From positions 3,410,001 through 3,474,000 of the forward strand of contig NZ_CP145732.1 in the NCBI RefSeq assembly GCF_036884845.1: a stretch of DNA of 64,000 nt. Direction: 5' to 3'. Numbering within the stretch: the stretch's first letter is position 1; each line of letters opens with the position of its first letter. The translations under genes were made by a program, and so were the position numbers. Below the pieces are notes generated by a model. That model did no database searches. It saw only the letters and a list, made by a program, of their open reading frames with translations, and had not been told where the DNA came from. This document shows, in pieces, positions 27,271 through 35,558 of the stretch. The stretch comes from Pseudomonas sp. MAG733B. GTDB taxonomy: Bacteria > Pseudomonadota > Gammaproteobacteria > Pseudomonadales > Pseudomonadaceae.

Positions 27271-28359
27271 TCATGCCGGTTGTTGAATGTCGCGTTGAGC
27301 GCGCAGTAGGTTCGCCGCCTGCCGCAACAGGTGCTCGGTGCCATTCCAGCCCAGGCAGCCATCGGTGACCGACATGCCGTATTTCAGGGAGGGAGTCAGT
27401 GGCTGACAACCTTCGAATAGATGACTCTCGATCATCATGCCGATCAGCGAGCGATCGCCTTGCAGGCGTTGCTCAAGAACATCATTGAACACCGCTGGCT
27501 GACGCAGCGGATCTTTCCCGCTGTTGGCGTGGCTGCAGTCGACCATGATCCGGGCCGGAATCTTCAGCTTGGTCAAGTCGCTGTGCACCTTGGCAACGCT
27601 GGCGCGATCGTAGTTCGGTCCGTTATGACCGCCGCGCAGCACCAGGTGGGTGTCTTCATTGCCCGGGGTCTGGATGATCGCCGGGTGTCCCTGGCTGTCG
27701 ACGCCGAAGTGGCGATGCGGATGGGCCGCCGAACGCATGGCATCGCTGGCGACGGCGACACCACCATCGGTGCCGTTCTTGAAGCCGACCGGCATGCTGA
27801 GACCACTGGCCATCTCACGGTGGATTTGTGATTCGGTAGTACGGGCACCAATAGCCACCCAACTAAGCAGATCGTCGAAGTAGCCGGCGGCCATGGGTTG
27901 CAGCAATTCGGTCGCGACCGGCAAGCCCATCAGCAACATTTCGCGCATCAGTTCGCGAGACAGCGTCAGGCCAGCGGACATGTCGTCGCTGCCATCAAGA
28001 TGCGGATCGTAGGCCAGGCCTTTCCAGCCGACGGTGGTGCGGGGTTTTTCGACGTAGGCGCGCATCACCAGGAGCATTTCATCGCTGACGTCAGCGGCCA
28101 GGCGGGCCAGATTGCTTGCGTATTCGAGCGCGGATTTCGGGTCATGAATCGAGCAGGGGCCGACGATGACCAGCATACGGGAGTCTTCACCGTTGAGGAT
28201 CGCGCGGACCGCTTGGCGGTGGGCGGCGACTTGCTGGGTCAGAACATTGGTGAGCGGCAGTTGCTGTTTGAGTTGCAATGAGCTTGGCAGACGCAGGGTC
28301 AGCGCTTCATTGGCAGGGCTCAGGGTGGATAGTGGCAGAGCAGAGACGGACGAGTTCAT
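27271..28359 (-). CDS. 3-deoxy-7-phosphoheptulonate (DAHP) synthase, class I
   Basis: 362-residue E. coli-type (AroF/G/H) enzyme condensing phosphoenolpyruvate and erythrose 4-phosphate, the first step of aromatic synthesis. Seen motifs: VIVGPCSIHDP (metal Cys), RAYVEKPRTTVGWKGL, GARTTESQIHREMASG, GFKNGTDG and MVDCSHANSGK. Start ATG 28359 follows AGGAAG. Class I alpha enzymes in Pseudomonas are usually Tyr-sensitive. Expression is probably controlled by the leader described at 28408-28826. Confidence 0.93.
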   Translation of the reverse strand: MNSSVSALPLSTLSPANEALTLRLPSSLQLKQQLPLTNVLTQQVAAHRQAVRAILNGEDSRMLVIVGPCSIHDPKSALEYASNLARLAADVSDEMLLVMRAYVEKPRTTVGWKGLAYDPHLDGSDDMSAGLTLSRELMREMLLMGLPVATELLQPMAAGYFDDLLSWVAIGARTTESQIHREMASGLSMPVGFKNGTDGGVAVASDAMRSAAHPHRHFGVDSQGHPAIIQTPGNEDTHLVLRGGHNGPNYDRASVAKVHSDLTKLKIPARIMVDCSHANSGKDPLRQPAVFNDVLEQRLQGDRSLIGMMIESHLFEGCQPLTPSLKYGMSVTDGCLGWNGTEHLLRQAANLLRAQRDIQQPA

Positions 28360-28407
28360 GTTCAGGCTTCCTGGGCTGGCGGCGGGTTCGTTCCCGCGCG
28401 CTCGGCC

Positions 28408-28560
28408 CTAGTGGGGTGTTCGACAATTGGCCGGATTGGCTGCGTGTGTGTGCTTGCCACCTGCGGGTGACCGATCGGAGGCGGCAGGCTGTCCCGAGCG
28501 GAGGGTGGTAAATCGCCAGGCGGTAAAACTGTCGTAACGGTAATAAGTGGCGTAGTTCAT
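28408..28560 (-). CDS. Tyr-rich leader ORF 2 before DAHP synthase
   Basis: 50-codon ORF whose ATG at 28560 has a strong AGAGGA site. It begins MNYATYYRYDSFTAWRF: four Tyr, two Phe and one Trp in the first 17 codons. The remainder is low in aromatics and ends 48 bases before the DAHP synthase start. It lies after the terminator at 28621-28650, so it would be translated only on read-through transcripts. Probably a regulatory ORF or coupled leader. Confidence 0.6.
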   Translation of the reverse strand: MNYATYYRYDSFTAWRFTTLRSGQPAASDRSPAGGKHTHAANPANCRTPH

Positions 28561-28620
28561 TTTCTTGATCCTCTGAATGTCTGGTGTGTCGCTAAAAAAT
28601 ATTTGGGGCTGAAAAAACAA

Positions 28621-28650
28621 AACCCCCGGTCGGGAGGCCGACCGGGGGTT
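28621..28650 (-). terminator. Attenuator terminator in DAHP synthase leader
   Basis: Perfect 13-base arms (AACCCCCGGTCGG and complement) with loop of four, followed on the minus strand by TTTTGTTTTTT. Textbook intrinsic terminator placed 47 bases after leader ORF 1 and about 260 bases before the DAHP synthase start, i.e. inside its untranslated leader. Confidence 0.9.
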
Positions 28651-28697
28651 GAGAATTCTCTGGTGGCGACCCGTTTAAAGTGGGCGCCGTGTGGGTA

Positions 28698-28826
28698 TCA
28701 GGCGCGCCAGTGGCTAAACCAATACCCAAAATAAAAGCTTGCCGGAGCGCAAACGTCGTTCACCCGGGCAGCCGCAACCGAGCGCAGGGCGCTGGCGGAA
28801 GAAAGCTGTGAGAGGGCGTTGAACAT
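28698..28826 (-). CDS. Aromatic-rich leader peptide ORF 1 before DAHP synthase
   Basis: 42-codon ORF with GGAG 9 bases before ATG 28826. Codons 31-40 read FYFGYWFSHW: three Phe, two Tyr and two Trp in ten codons, ending two codons before the stop. Together with the terminator 47 bases beyond, this is the arrangement of ribosome-mediated attenuation leaders of aromatic operons. A GGCG...CGCC stem (about 28668-28691) lies between stop and terminator and may be part of the alternative folds. Confidence 0.75.
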   Translation of the reverse strand: MFNALSQLSSASALRSVAAARVNDVCAPASFYFGYWFSHWRA

Positions 28827-28995
28827 GGTCTGTCTCCGATGGATGCACCGAGCTTACTAGAGGCCGGTGCGTGGATTCAATCAGAAAATGCTATCGGACA
28901 CAGAAGGCGCTTTCTATTACGTGAGTGCCCCGGAGGTTGTGACACACTTCGTGATCCCGCAATAACACGACATCATCAACGGCCCTGGAGTCCAG

Positions 28996-29439
28996 ATGGA
29001 ATTTGAATGGCGTCCGGCGACGGATCACGACCTCGGTTTTGCCCGCGAATTGACCTGCCGGAACATGCTGCGTTATTACATTCAGCACGATCTGTTGTGG
29101 CAGGACGAAGCCTTTGATGTGGCCTGGGCGGGACGCGATAACCGATTGATCGTGTGCGGCGAAAGTCCGGTGGGGTACGTCAGCCTGAGCCGGGACGCCA
29201 GGGCTCTCTATATTCGTGAATTACAAGTCGTCGAAGCGTCTCGAGGGCAGGGCGCAGGTTCCTGGGCAATCGATCAGGTGTTTGCCTTGGCATGCAGCGA
29301 GCATCGCCCGGCATTGCGCTTGACGGTGTTTGAAAACAACCCGGCGCGGGCGTTGTATGAAAGAAAAGGACTACAGGTGGTCGGTACGGACGAGTGTTTC
29401 CTGAGAATGCAACGCGACGTTGAAGGCACGCATGGCTGA
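28996..29439 (+). CDS. GNAT-family N-acetyltransferase
   Basis: 147-residue acetyltransferase. The acetyl-CoA binding region is LYIRELQVVEASRGQGAG, corresponding to the Q/RxxGxG/A motif A, and motif B is RLTVFENNPARALYERKGLQVVG. Ribosome site GGAG precedes ATG 28996. Substrate cannot be inferred. Monocistronic, upstream of gacA. Confidence 0.85.
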   Translation: MEFEWRPATDHDLGFARELTCRNMLRYYIQHDLLWQDEAFDVAWAGRDNRLIVCGESPVGYVSLSRDARALYIRELQVVEASRGQGAGSWAIDQVFALACSEHRPALRLTVFENNPARALYERKGLQVVGTDECFLRMQRDVEGTHG

Positions 29440-29566
29440 AACACGCTTGGCACAGGGCTTTCAAGATAAGTTGAAACTTTTTATATGACGCTTTCCGCTA
29501 GGTCTGCCAGTTGCTTTTTTGCTAAGGTGTCGGCAACCCAATAAGACCATATCGCGAGGTGTCTGC

Positions 29567-30208
29567 TTGATTAGGGTGCTAGTAGTCGATGACCATGATC
29601 TCGTTCGTACAGGCATTACACGAATGCTGGCTGACATCGATGGCCTGCAAGTGGTCGGCCAGGCTGAATCGGGGGAAGAATCCCTGCTCAAGGCGCGTGA
29701 ACTCAAGCCCGACGTGGTATTGATGGACGTCAAGATGCCAGGAATTGGTGGTCTTGAAGCCACTCGCAAATTGTTGCGCAGTCATCCGGACATCAAGGTC
29801 GTCGCGGTGACCGTGTGCGAGGAAGATCCGTTTCCTACACGACTGTTGCAAGCGGGTGCCGCAGGCTACCTGACCAAGGGCGCCGGTTTGCCGGAAATGG
29901 TCCAGGCAATCCGCCTCGTCTTCGCCGGGCAGCGCTACATCAGTCCGCAAATCGCCCAACAACTGGCGATCAAATCTTTCCAGCCAACCAACGATTCGCC
30001 GTTCGACGCTTTGTCCGAACGGGAAATCCAGATCGCATTGATGATCGTCGGTTGCCAGAAGGTCCAGATCATTTCCGACAAGTTGTGCCTCTCGCCGAAA
30101 ACCGTGAACACCTACCGTTACCGCATATTCGAAAAGCTTTCGATCAGCAGTGATGTCGAGTTGACGCTGTTGGCGGTTCGTCACGGCATGGTTGATGCCA
30201 GCCTCTGA
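29567..30208 (+). CDS. gacA: Response regulator GacA
   Basis: 213-residue LuxR-type regulator that switches secondary metabolism and biofilm traits through RsmY/RsmZ small RNAs, with GacS as sensor. Receiver: Asp8/Asp9 and phospho-acceptor Asp54 in VLMDVKMPG; the LuxR helix-turn-helix begins at [13 protein letters not shown] and ends with [17 protein letters not shown]. The start is TTG at 29567 behind GCGAGG, giving exactly the known GacA length; a rare start is established for gacA in fluorescent pseudomonads. uvrC begins two bases after the stop. Confidence 0.97.
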   Translation: MIRVLVVDDHDLVRTGITRMLADIDGLQVVGQAESGEESLLKARELKPDVVLMDVKMPGIGGLEATRKLLRSHPDIKVVAVTVCEEDPFPTRLLQAGAAGYLTKGAGLPEMVQAIRLVFAGQRYISPQIAQQLAIKSFQPTNDSPFDALSEREIQIALMIVGCQKVQIISDKLCLSPKTVNTYRYRIFEKLSISSDVELTLLAVRHGMVDASL

Positions 30209-30210
30209 AA

Positions 30211-32034
30211 ATGACTGAGACCTTTGATCCAAGCGCCTTCCTGTCGACCGTCAGTGGGCGTCCCGGTGTGTACCGCATGTTCGACAGCGAGGCGCGCCTG
30301 CTCTATGTCGGCAAGGCCAAGAACCTCAAGAATCGCCTGTCCAGCTATTTTCGGAAAACCGGCCTTGCACCGAAAACTGCCGCGCTCGTTGCACGAATCG
30401 CGCAGGTCGAGACGACCATCACGGCCAACGAAACCGAAGCCTTGTTGCTTGAGCAGACGCTGATCAAGGAATGGCGTCCGCCGTACAACATCCTGTTGCG
30501 CGACGACAAATCCTATCCGTATGTTTTTCTATCCGACGGTGCGTTCCCGCGTCTGAGCATCCATCGCGGTGCGAAAAAGGCCAAGGGCAAATACTTCGGT
30601 CCGTATCCCAGCGCCGGTGCTATTCGCGAAAGCCTGAGCTTGCTGCAAAAGGCATTTTTCGTTCGCCAGTGTGAAGACAGCTATTACAAGAACCGTACGC
30701 GTCCTTGCCTGCAATACCAGATCAAGCGCTGCAAGGCACCTTGTGTCGGGCTGGTTGAGCCCGAGGTGTATGCCGAAGATGTACGGCACTCGGTGATGTT
30801 CCTTGAAGGTCGCAGCAATGCGCTGGCAGACGAGTTGTCCGCCGGCATGGAAGAGGCGGCGATCAACCTGGAGTTCGAGCGTGCCGCCGAGTTGCGCGAC
30901 CAGATCTCGCTGCTGCGCCGGGTTCAGGACCAGCAGAGCATGGAAGGCGGGACGGGTGATGTCGATGTAATCGCTGCGTTCGTCAACCCTGGTGGTGCCT
31001 GTGTGCACCTGATCAGCGTGCGCGGCGGGCGAGTGTTGGGCAGCAAGAACTTCTTCCCGCAAGTCGGTATTGAAGAAGATGTTTCCGAAGTCATGGCGGC
31101 GTTTCTTGGCCAGTACTTCGTCAGCAGTCCTGAGCGCGACTTGCCGAGTGAGTTGATCGTCAACGTGGTTCATGAGGATTTTCCGACACTGATCGCGGCC
31201 ATCGACGAGCTGCGTGGTCGCGAACTGACCATCAGTCACCGGGTGCGCGGTACGCGAGCGCGCTGGCAGCAACTGGCGGTGACCAACGCCGAACAGGCCT
31301 TGAGCGCGCGCCTGGCGAATCGTCAGCACATCACGGCACGCTTCGATGCACTGGCGGAAGTGCTGAAGCTGGACGAGCCGCCGCAGCGTCTCGAGTGCTA
31401 CGACATCAGTCACTCCAGCGGCGAAGCGACCGTGGCGTCCTGTGTGGTGTTCGGCCCTGAAGGCCCGATCAAGTCTGACTACCGTCGCTATAACATCGAA
31501 GGCGTTACGGCCGGGGATGACTACGCCGCAATGCACCAGGCGCTGACCCGACGCTTCAGCAAACTGAAGGACGGGGAGGGCAAGCTGCCGGACATTCTGC
31601 TGGTGGATGGCGGCAAGGGGCAGCTCTCCATGGCCCGTGACGTGCTCAATGAGCTGGCGGTGCCCGACCTGATTCTCCTCGGTGTGGCCAAGGGCGCGAC
31701 GCGAAAGGCCGGTTTCGAAACCTTGTACCTCAATGATGCCGCCCATGAATTCACATTGCGCGGTGATTCCCCCGCGCTGCATTTGATCCAGCAGATTCGT
31801 GACGAGGCTCACCGCTTTGCCATTACCGGGCACCGCGCCCGTCGTGGCAAAACCCGCCGGACGTCTACACTCGAAGGCGTCGCCGGTGTCGGACCGACCC
31901 GTCGGCGCGATTTGTTGAAACATTTTGGTGGATTGCAGGAGCTGTCTCGTGCCAGCATCGACGAGATTGCCAAAGCCCCCGGGATCAGTAAAAAGCTCGC
32001 AGAGTTGATTTATGCAAATCTGCACAGCGAGTAG
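30211..32034 (+). CDS. uvrC: Excinuclease ABC subunit C
   Basis: 607-residue nuclease that makes both incisions in nucleotide excision repair. N-terminal GIY-YIG domain ([20 protein letters not shown], residues about 15-34), a Cys-rich stretch [21 protein letters not shown] in the middle, the UVR motif ([13 protein letters not shown]), the C-terminal RNase H-like endonuclease with [12 protein letters not shown], and terminal helix-hairpin-helix pairs. Cotranscribed with gacA as in all gamma-proteobacteria of this type. Confidence 0.97.
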   Translation: MTETFDPSAFLSTVSGRPGVYRMFDSEARLLYVGKAKNLKNRLSSYFRKTGLAPKTAALVARIAQVETTITANETEALLLEQTLIKEWRPPYNILLRDDKSYPYVFLSDGAFPRLSIHRGAKKAKGKYFGPYPSAGAIRESLSLLQKAFFVRQCEDSYYKNRTRPCLQYQIKRCKAPCVGLVEPEVYAEDVRHSVMFLEGRSNALADELSAGMEEAAINLEFERAAELRDQISLLRRVQDQQSMEGGTGDVDVIAAFVNPGGACVHLISVRGGRVLGSKNFFPQVGIEEDVSEVMAAFLGQYFVSSPERDLPSELIVNVVHEDFPTLIAAIDELRGRELTISHRVRGTRARWQQLAVTNAEQALSARLANRQHITARFDALAEVLKLDEPPQRLECYDISHSSGEATVASCVVFGPEGPIKSDYRRYNIEGVTAGDDYAAMHQALTRRFSKLKDGEGKLPDILLVDGGKGQLSMARDVLNELAVPDLILLGVAKGATRKAGFETLYLNDAAHEFTLRGDSPALHLIQQIRDEAHRFAITGHRARRGKTRRTSTLEGVAGVGPTRRRDLLKHFGGLQELSRASIDEIAKAPGISKKLAELIYANLHSE

Positions 32035-32066
32035 AATGCCCCCTCACCTCGTAGCCAGTTGTGCCG

Positions 32067-32627
32067 ATGAATATCCCTAATCTGATTACCGTTCTACGCG
32101 TCCTGCTCATACCGATTTTCATTTTGCTGTTCTATCTGCCTTACCAATGGAGTTTCGTGGCCTCCGCCTCGGTCTTCGCATTTGCTGCCGCTACAGACTG
32201 GCTGGACGGGTATCTGGCCCGCCGTCTGGAGCAAAGCACGCCGTTCGGGGCTTTCCTCGATCCCGTTGCCGACAAGCTGATGGTTGCGGTTGCATTGGTG
32301 TTGCTCGTACAAGAACACGGCAACCTGTGGCTCACGCTGCCGGCCGCCGTGATCATCGGTCGCGAGATCGTCGTCTCGGCACTTCGTGAGTGGATGGCCG
32401 AACTCGGCGCTCGTGCTCACGTCGCCGTATCGAACCTGGGCAAATGGAAAACCGCCGCACAGATGTTGGCGCTGGTGATCCTGCTGGCGAATCCGTCCGA
32501 CTTCAGCTTCTGGGTCTTGCTGGGTTATGCCTTGCTGATGGTGTCTGCCGGCCTGACATTGTGGTCGATGGTCCAATACTTGCGAGCTGCCTGGCCGCAT
32601 CTGAAGACCGACGTTGAAAAGAAATAA
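32067..32627 (+). CDS. pgsA: CDP-diacylglycerol-glycerol-3-phosphate phosphatidyltransferase
   Basis: 186-residue membrane enzyme making phosphatidylglycerophosphate. The CDP-alcohol phosphotransferase motif DG-x2-AR-x8-G-x3-D-x3-D is complete in [19 protein letters not shown] plus PVAD. Five to six hydrophobic segments. I start at ATG 32067, not the GTG at 32061, to match the family N-terminus [11 protein letters not shown]. Third gene of the gacA-uvrC-pgsA run. Confidence 0.96.
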   Translation: MNIPNLITVLRVLLIPIFILLFYLPYQWSFVASASVFAFAAATDWLDGYLARRLEQSTPFGAFLDPVADKLMVAVALVLLVQEHGNLWLTLPAAVIIGREIVVSALREWMAELGARAHVAVSNLGKWKTAAQMLALVILLANPSDFSFWVLLGYALLMVSAGLTLWSMVQYLRAAWPHLKTDVEKK

Positions 32628-32647
32628 AACTTTTTTGAATCAAGGGG

Positions 32648-32675
32648 TTGACGGGGCTTCTGGATTCTATAGAAT
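32648..32675 (+). promoter_or_regulatory. Sigma-70 promoter of tRNA cluster
   Basis: TTGACG and TAGAAT spaced by 16 bases, followed by a GC-rich discriminator (GCGCC) before tRNA-Gly, as expected for a stable-RNA promoter under stringent control. Confidence 0.7.
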
Positions 32676-32690
32676 GCGCCACACCAAGAC

Positions 32691-32766
<76 letters not shown>

Positions 32767-32811
32767 ATTTGTACGCATTTGATGTCGCGCTACTGACACC
32801 AAATGTTTTGA

Positions 32812-32885
32812 GGCCGAGTAGCAAAATGGTTATGCAGCGGATTGCAAATCCGCCTACGCCGGTTCGATTCCGACCTCGGCCTCCA
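32812..32885 (+). tRNA. tRNA-Cys (anticodon GCA)
   Basis: 74-base cloverleaf: acceptor GGCCGAG / CTCGGCC, anticodon loop TTGCAAA, T-loop GTTCGATTC, encoded CCA. Its last 25 bases and the following terminator are duplicated at 33746-33829. Confidence 0.98.
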
Positions 32886-32944
32886 CTAATAAACAACCCC
32901 GTAGATTAACGTCTACGGGGTTTTTTATTGCCCTCGGGAAAGTG
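32861..32944 (+). repeat. Direct repeat, copy 1 (att-like, tRNA-Cys 3' end plus terminator)
   Basis: 84 bases from the T-arm of tRNA-Cys through the terminator to AAAGTG. It aligns without gaps to 33746-33829 with 10 mismatches, the first 37 bases differing only once. The two copies bracket the gene at 33066-33728. Confidence 0.9.
32895..32926 (+). terminator. Terminator after tRNA-Cys
   Basis: AACCCCGTAGA / TCTACGGGGTT perfect 11-base arms with a 6-base loop, followed by TTTT. Ends the Gly-Cys transcript upstream of the islet. Confidence 0.9.
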
Positions 32945-33065
32945 ATGTGTTCCGCAATTGTTTGGCTATGCTCCGCAACCCATCGTTTGTTCAAGCTTGA
33001 GCGGGGGCATATCCGACTGATAGCATCTGGCTATCAATCTCGATGCTCATTTAGGAAGGGAATCC

Positions 33066-33728
33066 ATGTCAAAGAACATTTTTGCTGCAGCGCTGGCCGC
33101 CATGGGTTTTTTTACCGGCGTGCAGAATGCGATGGCGGAAGACAACCTGTTCAAAAATTATGCTTATGACGCGCCGATTGCGAAATACACCGAAGCTGCA
33201 GGCTACTACGACTGTTCGGCCGACGTAGGTGCTACCGCAAGATGCATAGATGATGTGGATTTTCTCGATCAGAAATTCACAGCGGGCCTGGTGTTCAGTG
33301 GTGACAAACTGATGTTGGTTTCGCTATTTGCACCCTATGATCGCGATCTGTTTGGCCGCGCCATAGGCGCTCTTGCGAAGACATTTACGCTTGTAGCGCT
33401 CACTGACGGGAAATCCGTGCTGGATCTCGTTGAGCTCGCGGGTAAGGCAAAAAACAAGGATGAATACACAGCCAAACTCACGAACTACGAGAGCCTTGCT
33501 CTGAGCGCCAACGATTTGACCTACTCCTTTGTTGAAGGGCTCACCCCGCTCAAAGGGGCGTCCAACGTCCATAGCTTGATGGCCTCCGCGCCTGCCAACA
33601 TTCGGGGCGCTGATTTGATCGTCTCTGGCGAGGGCGACGAGTCCAGTATCATCATTAAGTTTTCTTTCCCGAGACTCGACGAAAACAAGATTGCTCAGCA
33701 AGCCAAAAAGCCTGTCGAGTCGTTCTGA
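33066..33728 (+). CDS. Exported protein of unknown function on tRNA-Cys islet
   Basis: 220 residues; N-terminal signal peptide MSKNIFAAALAAMGFF... with cleavage likely after AMA (about residue 24). Mature protein has two cysteines (in YYDCSADVGATARCIDD) that may form a disulfide; no family recognised. The gene is visibly AT-richer than the surroundings and is the only gene between the two 84-base repeats, which suggests horizontal gain. The start follows AGGAAGGGAA. The repeat copy 2 supplies its terminator. Confidence 0.7.
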   Translation: MSKNIFAAALAAMGFFTGVQNAMAEDNLFKNYAYDAPIAKYTEAAGYYDCSADVGATARCIDDVDFLDQKFTAGLVFSGDKLMLVSLFAPYDRDLFGRAIGALAKTFTLVALTDGKSVLDLVELAGKAKNKDEYTAKLTNYESLALSANDLTYSFVEGLTPLKGASNVHSLMASAPANIRGADLIVSGEGDESSIIIKFSFPRLDENKIAQQAKKPVESF

Positions 33729-33745
33729 TCTCGTTCTTCTATGCA

Positions 33746-33829
33746 GGTCCGATTCCGACCTCGGCCTCCACTAATAAACAACTTCGTAGATTGACGTCTG
33801 CGGGGTTTTTCGTTGCCCATAGGAAAGTG
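33746..33829 (+). repeat. Direct repeat, copy 2 (tRNA-Cys 3' end remnant plus terminator)
   Basis: 74 of 84 positions match copy 1. The tRNA remnant lacks a 5' half and is not a gene. The terminator stem survives: CTTCGTAGA still pairs with TCTGCGGGG through G-U pairs and runs into TTTTT, so it can end transcription of the islet gene. Confidence 0.9.
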
Positions 33830-34027
33830 TCGGGAGCAGCACTTGTCCGCTTTTGGCGACACCTTCAAGAAAAAGCGCCCATAAACGGCAGTCATTCGTA
33901 GATCCATGATTTACGGAGCTTTTTTTATTTCGACGTTAGTAAGATTTAGTCTCGAAAATCGCACATGCAACCTTGCTTCACCGGAGCTGGGTGTATATAT
34001 TTCCCCCCTCTGATTCACCGCGCTACC

Positions 34028-34114
34028 GCCCGAATGGCGAAACTGGTAGACGCATGGGACTTAAAATCCCCCGCTCGTAAGGGCGTGCCGGTTCGATTCC
34101 GGCTTCGGGCACCA
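34028..34114 (+). tRNA. tRNA-Leu (anticodon TAA)
   Basis: 87-base class II tRNA: acceptor GCCCGAA / TTCGGGC, anticodon loop CTTAAAA, long variable arm, T-loop GTTCGATTC, encoded CCA. It is 284 bases beyond the islet repeat; that gap contains no ORF I trust. Confidence 0.97.
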
Positions 34115-34122
34115 TGAATATC

Positions 34123-34163
34123 AAGGGCTTGCGTGAGATACCTCATGCAAGCCCTTATTTTTT
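34123..34163 (+). terminator. Terminator after tRNA-Leu
   Basis: AAGGGCTTGC / GCAAGCCCTT arms with inner TGAG/CTCA pairs, followed by ATTTTTT. It may also end the convergent small gene. Confidence 0.9.
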
Positions 34164-34210
34164 GCCCCGCAGAAACCAACGGCTGCTTCGCAATCGTATT
34201 GTCGGGACTG

Positions 34211-34654
34211 TCATTCACACGCAGTGCTGACTGCCTTTTCCGCACGCTGGATTTCCTGTTTGACGTCGGTGGTTATCCGCTGCTCTTTGAGCTGTTGTCC
34301 GAGGAATGGTTGATCGCCGCGCGATTTCACTTCTGCGTCTGTTGCGGCCACCTGTGCTTCGACCGTGGCGGAGTGCTCCGTTATGACGGCTTCCGCTTCT
34401 TCTTTGTTCTTGGCGTTATCCAGGGCGTGGATGAGTTTGCCCACTTCGGCCTTTTCCGCCTCGGCGTAGCCTTCGACAGACAGCCCGACCGCCATGGCCC
34501 GAGCCTGGATTTCAATCGTCTTCAGATGTTCCTGCGCGACCTTGCACAGTTCATCCTGTCGCTGGTTTTTGCTGGCTTCCCAGGTGCTTAGCCCGTAGGC
34601 CAGGACGCCCACTACGACCACGACCACAGTTGCGCCAATCAATCTGCCTTTCAC
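34211..34654 (-). CDS. Membrane-anchored helical protein of unknown function
   Basis: 147 residues: one N-terminal membrane segment (ATVVVVVVGVLAYGL, about 8-22) and a long, charged, probably coiled-coil periplasmic part rich in Ala, Glu and Lys, ending AVSTACE. Two cysteines flank the soluble part (DELCKV, TACE). No named family recognised. Monocistronic. Confidence 0.7.
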   Translation of the reverse strand: MKGRLIGATVVVVVVGVLAYGLSTWEASKNQRQDELCKVAQEHLKTIEIQARAMAVGLSVEGYAEAEKAEVGKLIHALDNAKNKEEAEAVITEHSATVEAQVAATDAEVKSRGDQPFLGQQLKEQRITTDVKQEIQRAEKAVSTACE

Positions 34655-34769
34655 TTTTTACGTACCCACAAAAGACCAGGGAAAGTGGAGTGATCGTTCG
34701 ATTCCATTTTAGAGTTGAAAGACTAGCCCAGTATGCGCGGGGACGATTGCCGATTGAGTCGGTTGCAAA

Positions 34770-34797
34770 GAAAAGCCCGCGACGGGAGGCGCGGGCT
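34770..34797 (-). terminator. Terminator of small exported protein gene
   Basis: AGCCCGCG / CGCGGGCT arms followed on the minus strand by TTTTCTTT. Confidence 0.85.
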
Positions 34798-34816
34798 GGG
34801 TGTAGCAGCCTGGTTT

Positions 34817-35113
34817 TCAGCCGCCGGAATCGACACCACCCTGTTTTTTCTCGACGTCCTTCGGCTTGCTCGAAGAAGCTGCTTCTTTCTCTAGAGTTTT
34901 CGAGTCAGCCCCGGAGTTTGAGCCCGACGCTTCTTCGCCTTTCTTGTCGGCCTTGTCCTCATTGGATTCAGCGCCTTGAGCCTGATTGATTCCGGGCAGG
35001 GCGGTCGGCGGAAGGGCGGATCCTTGCTTGGTCGTCTCCGCGGCCAATGCGTAGAGCGATCCGCTCGACAACAGGCCGGCGAGCGTGAGAACAGCCAGAT
35101 TTCTGTTCATCAT
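34817..35113 (-). CDS. Small exported low-complexity protein
   Basis: 98 residues with a signal peptide (MMNRNLAVLTLAGLLSSGS...ALA, cleavage near residue 22) and a mature part almost free of hydrophobic residues, rich in Ser, Lys, Glu and Gly, probably disordered. Start at 35113 or 35110 (double ATG) behind GGAAG. Followed by its own terminator. Function unknown. Confidence 0.7.
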   Translation of the reverse strand: MMNRNLAVLTLAGLLSSGSLYALAAETTKQGSALPPTALPGINQAQGAESNEDKADKKGEEASGSNSGADSKTLEKEAASSSKPKDVEKKQGGVDSGG

Positions 35114-35192
35114 TTTTAGTCTTCCGCACAAAGGGGTGTACAGCGTTGGAAGATCGATACAGGGGAAGGTGCGGAGCGCCTGACGAATGGCA

Positions 35193-35225
35193 AAAATCAA
35201 CAAGCCCGGCATGGGGCCGGGCTTG
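35193..35225 (-). terminator. Terminator of 66-residue protein gene
   Basis: CAAGCCCGGC / GCCGGGCTTG perfect 10-base arms, loop of five, then TTGATTTTTG on the minus strand. Confidence 0.85.
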
Positions 35226-35253
35226 TGAGTGTCTGCCGTTTACTGCGGTCGAC

Positions 35254-35454
35254 TCAACCGCCAGTGCGCGGTTCAGCCTTGCGTCGATCACTGCCGTCAG
35301 GGTTGCCGCTGTTGATCAGCCTTCTTTCCAGCAGAATGTTTTGCAGCGCCTGACGATCTGACGGGTCTAGCTGATGCTCTCGCTCCTTGAGTTCGAGCAG
35401 GATCGGGCTGGACCACTGGCGATAGGTGTGTTCGGCACTACGAATGGATGACAT
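35254..35454 (-). CDS. Small cytoplasmic protein of unknown function
   Basis: 66 residues beginning MSSIRSAEHTYRQWSSPILL behind an excellent AAGGAGGAAAC ribosome site. Mostly helical and charged with a hydrophilic C-terminus. Own terminator downstream. No family recognised. Confidence 0.7.
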   Translation of the reverse strand: MSSIRSAEHTYRQWSSPILLELKEREHQLDPSDRQALQNILLERRLINSGNPDGSDRRKAEPRTGG

Positions 35455-35558
35455 CGTTTCCTCCTTGATCAGGCTCCTGCCAATTAAGGCACCGCAGTTC
35501 GATACGAAAGACACCCTAGTCGAGGAAGCCGATTGCCGCCAATGCAGCACGTCGGCGC

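Noticed and set aside
33746..33770. Second tRNA gene at the downstream islet repeat
   Set aside because: Only the T-arm and acceptor 3' strand are present; no anticodon arm, so it is a remnant.
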